DNA of 18,349 nt, taken from NCBI GenBank assembly GCA_900766005.1, contig CAAFTU010000063.1, positions 1 through 18,349 on the forward strand. The letters run 5' to 3'. The position numbers and the translations under genes were made by a program. Positions 6,798 to 14,526 of the stretch are shown here, one piece after another; the stretch's first letter is position 1; each line of letters begins with the position of its first letter. Below the pieces are notes generated by a model that did no database searches, was not told where the DNA came from, and saw only the letters and a list, made by a program, of their open reading frames with translations. Source of the stretch: an uncultured Bacteroides sp. Its GTDB lineage: Bacteria > Bacteroidota > Bacteroidia > Bacteroidales > Bacteroidaceae.

Positions 6798-7477
6798 TTT
6801 ATAATCAGTTTGTAACCTATTCCCCTTACATTCACAATCCGTATGCTTTGGTCTTTGGACAGTTTATGGCGTAATTTCGTAATAAATACATGCAGGCTGC
6901 GTGAATTGAAGAAGCTGTCATCTCCCCATAGCTCCAACAAGATGCTTTGGCTGTTCACCACTTCATTCCGGTTCTCACACAGGCGTTTTAGGATTTCCGA
7001 TTCCCGGTGGGAGAGTTCTTGTATGTTCCCTGCAAAATCCAGTTGTTGGGTGACGGAGTTGAACTGATATCCTCCGATGGTGTAGGTATTGGTTATTTCT
7101 TTTTCCACAAAAGCTTTGTGCATCAAGGCTTTGAGGCGTACAATAAGCTCCTGCATACCGAATGGTTTTTTCAGATAGTCATTAGCTCCCAGTTCAAATC
7201 CTTTTACTACATCATTGATGGCAGACCGGGCGGTGAGGAATAATACCGGGGTTGCTTTATCCGATTGGCGGATGCGGCGTACCATTTCAAAGCCATCCAT
7301 ACGGGGCATCATGACATCGGCTACCAATACGTCCGGTTTCTGTTCGAAAAACTTTCTTAAGCCTTCTTCACCATCTCCGGCGGTAGTAATGATAAAATCC
7401 TGTTCTTCCAGTGTGTCCTTGATAATCATGGCAAGAGTCTGTTCATCTTCTACTAATAAAACGTGTATCTTTTCCAT
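6794..7477 (-). CDS. OmpR-family response regulator
   Basis: The 227-residue protein has a receiver domain (1-120) with the complete phosphorylation set: Glu10 and Asp11, phosphoacceptor Asp54 (VADVMMP), Thr82 (LTAR) and Lys104 (KKPF). The C-terminal OmpR/PhoB winged helix runs from about 130 to 227. It includes a LSHRESEIL start and the recognition-helix region SRSLHVFITKLRHKL, followed by a G-I-GYKL wing. It would bind promoter DNA after phosphorylation by the kinase encoded four bases upstream (7482-8936). Its stop codon overlaps that of the convergent methyltransferase gene. I considered RprY but the N-terminal sequence does not match what I recall, so no symbol is given. Confidence 0.93.
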   Translation of the reverse strand: MEKIHVLLVEDEQTLAMIIKDTLEEQDFIITTAGDGEEGLRKFFEQKPDVLVADVMMPRMDGFEMVRRIRQSDKATPVLFLTARSAINDVVKGFELGANDYLKKPFGMQELIVRLKALMHKAFVEKEITNTYTIGGYQFNSVTQQLDFAGNIQELSHRESEILKRLCENRNEVVNSQSILLELWGDDSFFNSRSLHVFITKLRHKLSKDQSIRIVNVRGIGYKLIIN

Positions 7478-7481
7478 TTGC

Positions 7482-8936
7482 TTATTCGGGAATTTTAAGT
7501 GTAAAGGTACTGCCTTTTCCTGTGCTGCTTTCCACGGAAACAGTTCCTTTATGCTGTTCTATCATTGTTTTTACATAATAAAGTCCTAATCCATATCCTT
7601 TTACATTATGCAGATTACCGGTCGGAACCCGATAAAACTTATCAAACAGATGTTTTTGTCTGTCGGCAGGAATACCTATTCCTTTGTCTTGTATCTTTAG
7701 CATTACATAAGCGTTACGGTCACCGTTGTATGGATTGTTGCAGCGTATTGCAGAAATGTAAATATATGCCTTTTCATCGGAATATTTTATAGCATTGTCT
7801 ATCAGATTGCTGATCATGTTATACAGGTGCAAGCGGTCTGCACGTAGGGTTATGTTTTCTTCCATAATGAGTTTGAACTCAGTCGGCTTATCAGCTTTCA
7901 ATCTATGTTGGCTGATCAGATTTTCCAACATAGGCCTCAGTTCGACAGGTTCATAGTTCAGACGGAAGTTCTTCCGTTGCTCCATACTCATGGAAAGGAT
8001 CTGTTCCACCAGTCCGCTGAGCTGTTTCAGCTGGGTTTGGATAATCTGAAGATAGTTCTGTCGTTTCGTCAGGTTTTCTGCTCCGTTGAAGTTCAGTAAT
8101 GCATCGTTGGCGGCGTAGGCTACGGCTATCGGAGTTTTCAGTTCGTGAGTAATGTTATGCGTGAAGTCCTCTTTCATTTCTTCTACACTTTTCTGCCTTA
8201 AGATGATACGGATAAGAAACCAGAATGATACCCCCAATATAATAATGATAAAGAAAGAGGTATAAAGTATCCCCTTCATTTGTTGCAAGACGATGGTATT
8301 TGTCGGTTCCACCCATAACCGGTATGCCATTTTGTTGTACAAGTCATAATTGTAATAGTAGCTCACTGCTTCTTTGCCCGGCCTGTATTTTTGAGGTGAG
8401 CTGAGTCCTTGTACGACCGTGCTGTCTTGACGTAAATTCACTATTTCGATGCGGTGAGGCAGGTAGATGATTCCGCGCATGGCAAGTGTCCTTGTAAAAA
8501 GGCTGTCGAAAGTGTGCAGGTTGATTTCCGTGAAAAGGTCCAGCTGGCTGTGGATACCCCGTTGGAAGTATTTGGTGAGCAGTTCCAGTGTACCGTTTTT
8601 GTCGATGGTAGTAGATACCGGTTCATTGATTTCCAGACCAAATCTTTTTTGCTGTTTGAAAGGCTCGGTTTCTATAACTTTGGTAATCAAAGCACTGCTG
8701 TCCAGATTGATACTGGATTCGATATAGCCATTTATGGTTTCGTTGCTTCGTTTCACGGAGTCGCACCGTTCCATCATTTCATTGTAGTCACTCACCTGTA
8801 ATGTTTCTATCAGGCAATTGTCCATATCCTTCTTCATCGAGGTGTATAATCCTGTCAACCAATATGCCTGATAGGCAAAGACGCCTATCAGCGAAAGGAT
8901 AATCAATGCGGCTATGGCTTTAAACGGTATCTTCAT
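7482..8936 (-). CDS. Membrane sensor histidine kinase
   Basis: The chosen start (8936, MKIPFKA) puts the first membrane helix directly at the N-terminus and gives 484 residues. The frame stays open to an upstream ATG at 9029, but that extension is Cys/Arg-rich and unlike a membrane N-terminus. Topology is helix one (about 6-27), a periplasmic sensor of about 190 residues with no named motif, and helix two (about 222-246). The HisKA domain has H-box NITHELKTP with His264. The ATPase domain shows N-box NLIDNAIKYS (about 377-386), G1 DKGIGIP (417-423) and G2 KGYGLGLYYV (446-455). It is paired with the response regulator four bases downstream and is divergent from an outer-membrane barrel gene, a likely target. 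The signal it detects is unknown. Confidence 0.92.
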   Translation of the reverse strand: MKIPFKAIAALIILSLIGVFAYQAYWLTGLYTSMKKDMDNCLIETLQVSDYNEMMERCDSVKRSNETINGYIESSINLDSSALITKVIETEPFKQQKRFGLEINEPVSTTIDKNGTLELLTKYFQRGIHSQLDLFTEINLHTFDSLFTRTLAMRGIIYLPHRIEIVNLRQDSTVVQGLSSPQKYRPGKEAVSYYYNYDLYNKMAYRLWVEPTNTIVLQQMKGILYTSFFIIIILGVSFWFLIRIILRQKSVEEMKEDFTHNITHELKTPIAVAYAANDALLNFNGAENLTKRQNYLQIIQTQLKQLSGLVEQILSMSMEQRKNFRLNYEPVELRPMLENLISQHRLKADKPTEFKLIMEENITLRADRLHLYNMISNLIDNAIKYSDEKAYIYISAIRCNNPYNGDRNAYVMLKIQDKGIGIPADRQKHLFDKFYRVPTGNLHNVKGYGLGLYYVKTMIEQHKGTVSVESSTGKGSTFTLKIPE

Positions 8937-8943
8937 GGTTTGG

Positions 8944-8951
8944 CAAAAATA
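8944..8951 (-). promoter_or_regulatory. Possible -7 element upstream of the kinase gene
   Basis: The minus strand reads TATTTTTG, matching TAnnTTTG, but it is only seven bases from the chosen start codon (8936), implying a near-leaderless mRNA. No -33 match was found. A second, weaker TTATTTTG lies at 8956-8963. Either could be chance in A+T-rich DNA. Confidence 0.25.
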
Positions 8952-9038
8952 GGTACAAAATAAGTATTCTCTTTCTTTTGATAACACTAAATAAGACTTC
9001 ATAAGCCGGCGGTAACACATACGGCACATTTTTCACCT

Positions 9039-9046
9039 TTACTTTG
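9039..9046 (+). promoter_or_regulatory. Possible -7 element upstream of the OMP gene
   Basis: TTACTTTG matches TAnnTTTG in all but one fixed base and ends one base before the ATG at 9048. If it is used, transcription starts inside the first codons and translation would need to begin at 9069 or 9072 (MMRTVII or MRTVII), which still gives a full signal peptide. Confidence 0.3.
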
Positions 9047-9047
9047 C

Positions 9048-11144
9048 ATGGACATTAAAAATAAAACGATGATGAGGACAGTGATTATCTTTTGTTTATG
9101 CTTGTCGGCATTTGCGGCACAAGCGCAGAATGATGTGAATTATACCTATATGGACAGCCTTTTCCAACAATTGCCGGAGGTGTTGGTCAAAGGGGAGCGT
9201 CCGGTGGTAAAGGCCGAGCGGGGAAAGCTGGTCTATGACTTACCCCGTATGGTAGAGCGGCTTCCGGTGAATAACGCCTACGAGGCGGTAAAGGAACTGC
9301 CCGGCATCGTGGAACAAGATGGCAATCTCACTTTGGGGGGGCGCAGTATTACTTTGGTAGTAAATGGAAAAGTAAGTACACTGGACAAGGACGATTTGAA
9401 GTCCGTGCTTCAGAATACCCCTGTCAGTCGTCTGGAGAAAGCGGAAATCATGTATGCTGCTCCGGCACGTTACCGCATTCGTGGAGCCATGGTGAATGTT
9501 ATTCTAAAATCGAATATCGGGCAGAAGCCTTCTTGGTCCGGTGAAGTGGCGGCTATGTATGAACAGTCCCGCAGGGAAGACATTGCAGGCCGTGGAAATT
9601 TGCTCTACACTTCCCGGCGCTTTTCGGCGGATGTGATGTATTCATACGGGTTCAAACATACCACTTTCGGATTGGACAAACAGTCATGGCACACTATGGC
9701 GGGGGACGTACACGAGTTGGATTTGAAAACAGAGGCTAAAGGGTATGGCGGCCGGCATAACCTCCGCTTGGGGGCGGATTATGATTTCGGGAAGAAGAAC
9801 TTGTTGAGTGTGGTTTACAATACACAATACCGCTATGGGCAGGACTGTACAAAAATGCGTGGAACAGCCCACAGTGATAAAACGGATGACGGTGACCGCC
9901 AGTTACATAATGTGGCGGCCGATTATCAATCTTCTTTCGGCCTTTCGGCAGGAATGGATTTCCTTTTTTTCTCCAATCCGTCACAGACCTTTCTGGAGAA
10001 AGATATGCAGGATGTCAGCCGGACATTGAATTATGACAGCAACCAACGTATCAACCGCTGGTTATTCTATGCCAACCAGCTTCATTCCTTGCAAGGTGGA
10101 ACCGAGATAAATTATGGTGTAAAGTACACTGCCACACACGATAACAGCTACCAGTTCTATCGGGATGGTGAAACAGGAGCCTTGATTCCCGATAATTCCG
10201 AGAAACTGCTTCGAAAAGAATATACTCTGAATATGTACACCGGCGCTTCACATAGTTTTGGGAAGAAGTTCTCTGCCGAAGTTTCCTTGGCCGCAGAGCT
10301 TTATCATGCCGGGGAACGCCATAGCTGGATGCTGTATCCCATTGTAAACACAACTTATACTCCGGCAGATGGACATACCTTGCAAATGTCTTTCACCAGT
10401 AATCGTAAATATCCCGCTTACTGGCAGTTGCAACCTATTATACAGTATGTGGACAGCTATACCGAGGCTCATGGAAATCCCGACCTGAAGCCAAGTTCCA
10501 ATTATTCGCTCGACTTGAATTATCTGTATAAGAATAGATATATGATAGGGGTGAATTACAATTACACACCCGATTACTTTGTGCAGCTCCCTTATCAATT
10601 GCCCGACCGTCTGGCGGAGGTGAATCAGTTTGTGAATTATGATTTTCAGAAAAGATGGACCATACAGACTATGGCTTCTTATAAAGTGAGTACATGGTGG
10701 AACGGGCGCATTTTTGCTTTCGGCCTGTTCTCTCATGACAAGAACAGCCATTTCCATGATATTGCATTCAACCGGCATAAATTCAGCGTCATTCTGAATA
10801 CCACAAACACATTCATCTTATCGAAGAAACCGAATATCATAGGTACGTTGGCTGGTTTTTACCAATCACGTGCCATACAAGGGGTGTATAACTTAAGTCC
10901 TATTTGTAATGTTTCGACTTCACTTCAGTGGGCTTCTCCGGATGGAAAGACGAAGGTGATATTGAAAGGAAATGATATTCTTAATACATCGAATATGACC
11001 ACCCGGCTGGCGTGGGGGCAGCAACGGAACCGGACAGAAATGAATTGGGACAATCGTAGCTTTACATTTTCATTCCTCTATAAATTCGGCGGATACAAAG
11101 AGAAGAAACGTACCGATGTCGATACCAAGCGGCTGGGACGATGA
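9048..11144 (+). CDS. Large outer-membrane beta-barrel protein (OMP_b-brl_3/TonB-receptor-like)
   Basis: The 698-residue protein has a signal peptide (hydrophobic 11-23) with predicted cleavage before Gln27 (AAQA-QND), or before Gln25. There follows a plug-like region (about 38-152): EVLVKGERP, LPGIVEQDG, and a LGGRSITLVVNGK strand, ending in VNVILKS. The long barrel runs to the C-terminus, ending in a D-T-K-R-x-G-R tail common in the OMP_b-brl_3 group. Unlike many family members of about 800 residues, it lacks the N-terminal carboxypeptidase-like beta-sandwich. No TonB box was recognised with confidence. It is divergent from the sensor kinase gene, with about 110 bases between them, and is a plausible target of that system. 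ATG at 9069 is an alternative start. Substrate is unknown. Confidence 0.82.
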   Translation: MDIKNKTMMRTVIIFCLCLSAFAAQAQNDVNYTYMDSLFQQLPEVLVKGERPVVKAERGKLVYDLPRMVERLPVNNAYEAVKELPGIVEQDGNLTLGGRSITLVVNGKVSTLDKDDLKSVLQNTPVSRLEKAEIMYAAPARYRIRGAMVNVILKSNIGQKPSWSGEVAAMYEQSRREDIAGRGNLLYTSRRFSADVMYSYGFKHTTFGLDKQSWHTMAGDVHELDLKTEAKGYGGRHNLRLGADYDFGKKNLLSVVYNTQYRYGQDCTKMRGTAHSDKTDDGDRQLHNVAADYQSSFGLSAGMDFLFFSNPSQTFLEKDMQDVSRTLNYDSNQRINRWLFYANQLHSLQGGTEINYGVKYTATHDNSYQFYRDGETGALIPDNSEKLLRKEYTLNMYTGASHSFGKKFSAEVSLAAELYHAGERHSWMLYPIVNTTYTPADGHTLQMSFTSNRKYPAYWQLQPIIQYVDSYTEAHGNPDLKPSSNYSLDLNYLYKNRYMIGVNYNYTPDYFVQLPYQLPDRLAEVNQFVNYDFQKRWTIQTMASYKVSTWWNGRIFAFGLFSHDKNSHFHDIAFNRHKFSVILNTTNTFILSKKPNIIGTLAGFYQSRAIQGVYNLSPICNVSTSLQWASPDGKTKVILKGNDILNTSNMTTRLAWGQQRNRTEMNWDNRSFTFSFLYKFGGYKEKKRTDVDTKRLGR

Positions 11145-11148
11145 TTTT

Positions 11149-11176
11149 TTAGTGGTTAGTAATCACTAACCACTAA
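11149..11176. terminator. Perfect hairpin between convergent genes
   Basis: TTAGTGGTTAGT (11149-11160) pairs fully with ACTAACCACTAA (11165-11176) around loop AATC. It lies between the stops of the barrel gene and of sufE. Neither strand has a T-run after the stem, so classical intrinsic termination is not clear. It may act as a transcript-end stabiliser or be a copy of a dispersed palindrome. Confidence 0.5.
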
Positions 11177-11179
11177 TCA

Positions 11180-11608
11180 CTAGTTCGCCATTTTTGCCTT
11201 GAAAGCCAGCGCATACATACGCATCTGTTTTACCATTGCCAGCAAGCCATTGCTGCGGGTGGGCGACAGATGTTCCTTCAAACCTATCTTCTCTATAAAG
11301 TATAAATCACTGCTTAATATTTCATCCGGAGTATGTCCGCTGACTACTTTGATAAGCAGGGCAATGATACCTTTTACAATCAAGGCGTCACTTTCCGCCT
11401 GGAACACCACTTTGCCGTCTTCCATATCGGCTTGCAGCCATACGCGGCTCTGGCAACCGTCTATCAGGTTTTGTTCTGTTTTATATTCGGGGGCGAGTGG
11501 TTCCTGCTCGTTACCCAAATCTATGAGCAATTGATACTTGTCCATCCAGTCATCAAAATCACTGAACTCTTCTATCACTTCGTTCTGAAGTTCGTTTATT
11601 GTTTTCAT
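11180..11608 (-). CDS. sufE: SufE-family sulfur acceptor for Fe-S cluster assembly
   Basis: SufE accepts persulfide sulfur from the cysteine desulfurase SufS and passes it to the SufBCD scaffold in the cytoplasm. The 142-residue length is normal for the family. The active-site cysteine is visible in LIDGCQSRVW (48-57; Cys52). The downstream pattern, AESDALIVKGIIALL with a later G-L-KEHLSPTRSNGL motif (about 109-122), is typical. The gene starts 11 bases after the glutaminyl cyclase stop and is probably transcribed with it. No other suf genes are in the window, so it is separated from the main suf operon. Confidence 0.93.
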   Translation of the reverse strand: MKTINELQNEVIEEFSDFDDWMDKYQLLIDLGNEQEPLAPEYKTEQNLIDGCQSRVWLQADMEDGKVVFQAESDALIVKGIIALLIKVVSGHTPDEILSSDLYFIEKIGLKEHLSPTRSNGLLAMVKQMRMYALAFKAKMAN

Positions 11609-11619
11609 TATTTTATCAT

Positions 11620-12624
11620 TTATTTCTCATTATAAATCACATCCATCACTGTTTGTCCTACCGCTTTCAGCGTGTTACGGTCAATGTTTTCCATCGTATC
11701 GTTTACCGTATGCCAGAAAGAGCCGAAAGAACTTTGCGGATTGTCGGCATCATAGTTAATGATGTCCACACACGGGATACGCGCCAACTTGTTGACATAG
11801 ATATGGTCGTCCACCGTCTCACCGCCGTCTTCTTTTACAAAATATTTGCCATATCCCAGCTCATGTGCCTTTTTCCAGATTTTCTTCATTTCGGAACGGG
11901 CGGTGCGGGCCGAGTAACCTTCATAATAGAACGTGGCATCTTTTCCTCCTACCATATCCAGCAAGATTCCATAGCGTGCATTATAGTTCTGAACATGTGG
12001 GGTACGTGCCCAGTATTGTGATCCAAGACACCAAGTGTCCTGTTTGTACTTGCCGTCATAAAATTCGGGAATTCCATAATCCTCCGAATCGAAAAATACG
12101 ATATCTATACCTAGGGCAGGTTGTTCCTTCTGTATCTGACGGGCGATTTCCAGCAGCACCCCCACACCGCTGGCACCATCATTCACTCCCAGTATAGGAG
12201 TATGGTGATTCTTCGGGTCGGGATCATTGTCGGCATACGGGCGGCTGTCCCAATGGGCGCAAAGCAGGATACGTTTTTTACTTTCGGGCTTGTAAGCACC
12301 GATAATGTTGCGTGATTTCAGTATCGTACCGTCGTATGCTATCAGATCGGCATATTGATTGTATACCTTGGCGCCGAACTTTTCCAATTGTCCTGCCAGA
12401 TATTCCCCACATTCTTTGTGCGCCTGTGTGTTGGGAACACGGGGACCGAAGTCTGCTTGTACCTGAATGTACTGGTAGGCGCTGTCTGCATCGAACTCGG
12501 GAGCCTTGATCACTTCTTTGTCTACGGTTTCTGTCCGGTCGTTTCTGCTTTTACTGTTTCCGCACGAAACGGCTGTCAATACAAGCAGCAAGAACGGGAT
12601 TACTAAAACATTTCTTATCTTCAT
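11620..12624 (-). CDS. Lipoprotein glutaminyl-peptide cyclotransferase (type II, M28 fold)
   Basis: This enzyme converts N-terminal glutamine of exported proteins to pyroglutamate. The 334-residue product has a lipoprotein signal (LTAVSC, Cys21) with no acidic residues directly after the Cys, suggesting periplasm-facing anchoring. Zinc-site and catalytic motifs line up with mammalian-type QC: AHWDSRPY (123-130), GVNDGASG (146-153, Asp149), FFDSED (177-182, Glu181), LLDMVGG (221-227), VDDHIYVN (271-278, His274) and FWHTVNDTMENID (303-315). The WHT...ENID and DDHI blocks separate QC from ordinary M28 aminopeptidases, though an aminopeptidase activity cannot be wholly excluded. Bacteroidetes QCs of this kind are known from Porphyromonas gingivalis. 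It has its own promoter element upstream and leads into sufE. Confidence 0.87.
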   Translation of the reverse strand: MKIRNVLVIPFLLLVLTAVSCGNSKSRNDRTETVDKEVIKAPEFDADSAYQYIQVQADFGPRVPNTQAHKECGEYLAGQLEKFGAKVYNQYADLIAYDGTILKSRNIIGAYKPESKKRILLCAHWDSRPYADNDPDPKNHHTPILGVNDGASGVGVLLEIARQIQKEQPALGIDIVFFDSEDYGIPEFYDGKYKQDTWCLGSQYWARTPHVQNYNARYGILLDMVGGKDATFYYEGYSARTARSEMKKIWKKAHELGYGKYFVKEDGGETVDDHIYVNKLARIPCVDIINYDADNPQSSFGSFWHTVNDTMENIDRNTLKAVGQTVMDVIYNEK

Positions 12625-12682
12625 ACTTATTCTTCTGTTATTTATTTGTGCATTATCCTTTATATGGAAGGGGGCTGCGCCG

Positions 12683-12690
12683 CAAAGTTA
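12683..12690 (-). promoter_or_regulatory. Bacteroides-type -7 element for the QC-sufE pair
   Basis: The minus strand reads TAACTTTG, an exact TAnnTTTG match, between the stop of the upstream fusion gene (12693) and the QC start (12624). It would give a leader of about 50 bases. No TTTG at -33 was found. QC and sufE may thus be expressed separately from the dipeptidase fusion. Confidence 0.42.
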
Positions 12691-12692
12691 CG

Positions 12693-14450
12693 TTATTTTC
12701 TTTGTACTTCTTCCATAACGCGCAGGAAGTTTCCACCCCAAATGAGGCGGATATTTTCTTCACTGTATCTTTCCAACAGCAGCCGGCGTGTAAAGTTTAT
12801 CAATTCTGATGCCGAAGCGCAGCCTGTGATGCCGCCGTCACCGTCAAAATCGGTTCCTATCCCTACATGTTCTATGCCCATGACATTTACCATGTGGTTC
12901 AGATGCTCGATGGCATCCTTGATGGTAGCTTCTCCGTTCTTGCGCAGGAATCCGCCATACATACATACCTGTGCCACCCCCCCCTTGGCTGCCAATGCTT
13001 TCAATTGGTCATCCGTCAGATTGCGCGGATGGTCGCAAAGGGCACGGGCCGAAGAATGAGAGGCTACGATCGGTTTGCCGCTGATTGCCAGTGCATCATA
13101 GAAACTTTTCTCTCCGGCATGAGAAACATCTACCATCATTCCCACACGGTTCATTTCTTTTATCACCTGTTCACCGAATGTGCTTACGCCCAGTCCTTCC
13201 TCATTATAACGGGCAGAGCCGCAGATATCATTATTTCCGTTGTGGCAAAGTGTCATGTACACCACGCCACGATGGCGGAAACGTTCTACATTCGTGATAT
13301 CCTTGCCAATGGCATATCCGTTTTCAATGCCCAGCATGACAGCCTTTTTCCCTGCTTTTTTCAAACGGCACAGATCAGCGGGAGTATATGCTATATCTAC
13401 GGCTGTACAGTTCTTGGCAACCATCTCCTCTATTTCGTTCAGGATGCGGTCTGCTTTGGCAGTAGCGGCCGATAAGGCTTCATCGGTACGTTCCAATTGC
13501 TTCAGGTAAGCCACCATGATGGTTGCGTCCAGATGTCCTTCCGTCATCTTATGCAGGTCTACCAGGATTTTCTTGTCACGGGTGGCGAAGTTTATTCCTT
13601 GATCGAAGAACATGGGAGTGTCGCAATGTGAATCCAGCGTTATCATGCGGCTGTGAAGTTTTTTGGCTTCTCTGAAAGAAGTGGATTCCTGTATAAGCCA
13701 GTGGAATACCGGCATCATACAGGTATTGTTTTCCAGAATGAAACATTCCGGATGCCATTGCACTCCCATCATGGACTTGCATTCGGTAGATTCCATCGCT
13801 TCAATGACTCCGTCGGATGAGCGGGCAGTTACCCTGAAACCCGGCGCAACCTCCTTTACCGCCTGATGGTGAAACGAATTGACCGGCAATATTTCTGTTT
13901 CAAACAATTTATAGAGTAAGGAATCTTTCTCTATCCGGACCGTATGCGAGGCATATCCCCGTCCCAAATCCTGATCGTGTTTGATCCGTTCCCCTTCCAT
14001 CTGTACGTGGATATCCTGATACAGGCTGCCTCCAAAAGCGGCGTTCATCACCTGTATGCCGCGGCATATTCCCAGAATCGGTATCTGCCGGTCGGCGGCC
14101 AGTTTGGCAAGCAATAACTCCTGACGATCCCTCCGGGGATTTATACTGTGTAATTCCTTTATCGGTTCTTCTCCAAGGAACAAGGGATTGATATCCGCAC
14201 CGCCGGTCAGTAGCAAGCCATCCAATGCATTCAGTGAGTTTATCAAACTGTTAGTTTCGTCAACAGGAGGAATAATGAAAGGAATACCTCCTGCTTTCAG
14301 AATGGAAGTGAAATATCCTTCCAGCAAAGTACATGCGCCTTCCTGGAAGTTTCCGGTAAGCCCTATGACTGGAGCATCTTTGTGGCAGGGAAAGGTGCGG
14401 TGTATGGCATCGTACTCGGCTGAAATGTCAAATGTTTGAAACGTTTTCAT
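12693..14450 (-). CDS. Fusion: C26 gamma-glutamyl hydrolase-like domain + M19 (renal) dipeptidase
   Basis: The 585-residue protein joins two hydrolases in one frame. Residues about 25-255 are a class I glutamine-amidotransferase-like C26 domain (PuuD / gamma-Glu-GABA hydrolase type). It has LLLTGGADINP (79-89), the nucleophile elbow GICRGIQ (127-133, Cys129) and the His/Glu pair QWHPE (231-235). Residues about 266-582 are an M19 membrane-dipeptidase domain with the full zinc set: HxD in DSHCDTP (273-279; His275, Asp277), bridging Glu376 (GIENG), His444 (DVSHAG), His465 (ASHSSAR) and Asp534 or Asp536 (GTDFDG). The linker is short (256-265). No signal peptide is seen, so it is likely cytoplasmic. 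Both active sites look intact, suggesting sequential hydrolysis of gamma-glutamyl and dipeptide bonds (inference). Confidence 0.9.
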   Translation of the reverse strand: MKTFQTFDISAEYDAIHRTFPCHKDAPVIGLTGNFQEGACTLLEGYFTSILKAGGIPFIIPPVDETNSLINSLNALDGLLLTGGADINPLFLGEEPIKELHSINPRRDRQELLLAKLAADRQIPILGICRGIQVMNAAFGGSLYQDIHVQMEGERIKHDQDLGRGYASHTVRIEKDSLLYKLFETEILPVNSFHHQAVKEVAPGFRVTARSSDGVIEAMESTECKSMMGVQWHPECFILENNTCMMPVFHWLIQESTSFREAKKLHSRMITLDSHCDTPMFFDQGINFATRDKKILVDLHKMTEGHLDATIMVAYLKQLERTDEALSAATAKADRILNEIEEMVAKNCTAVDIAYTPADLCRLKKAGKKAVMLGIENGYAIGKDITNVERFRHRGVVYMTLCHNGNNDICGSARYNEEGLGVSTFGEQVIKEMNRVGMMVDVSHAGEKSFYDALAISGKPIVASHSSARALCDHPRNLTDDQLKALAAKGGVAQVCMYGGFLRKNGEATIKDAIEHLNHMVNVMGIEHVGIGTDFDGDGGITGCASASELINFTRRLLLERYSEENIRLIWGGNFLRVMEEVQRK

Positions 14451-14476
14451 AAGTTAAATTATTCGTAGAAACTAAG

Positions 14477-14484
14477 CAAAGATA
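14477..14484 (-). promoter_or_regulatory. Bacteroides-type -7 element for the C26-M19 fusion gene
   Basis: The minus strand reads TATCTTTG, matching TAnnTTTG, 27 bases before the start at 14450. No clear -33 TTTG is seen. The facing ptb gene starts at 14527, so promoters of both genes share this 76-base gap. Confidence 0.45.
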
Positions 14485-14526
14485 GGGATAAATTCAGATT
14501 TATTTTTCATATTTGCTAAAAATCTA

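Noticed and set aside
6794..8936. Naming the two-component pair rprX/rprY
   Set aside because: The regulator N-terminus does not match RprY as I recall it, and no decisive marker is present, so only family-level calls are made.
8937..9029. A 31-residue N-terminal extension of the sensor kinase
   Set aside because: The extension is Cys/Arg-rich and unlike a membrane N-terminus, and the start at 8936 places the first helix correctly.
9684..10778. Several long antisense reading frames inside the large barrel gene
   Set aside because: They lack domain motifs and ribosome sites and overlap a strongly supported gene. They are shadow frames.
11149..11176. A classical Rho-independent terminator
   Set aside because: The stem is perfect but neither strand has a T-run after it. 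It was kept as a hairpin with only moderate confidence.
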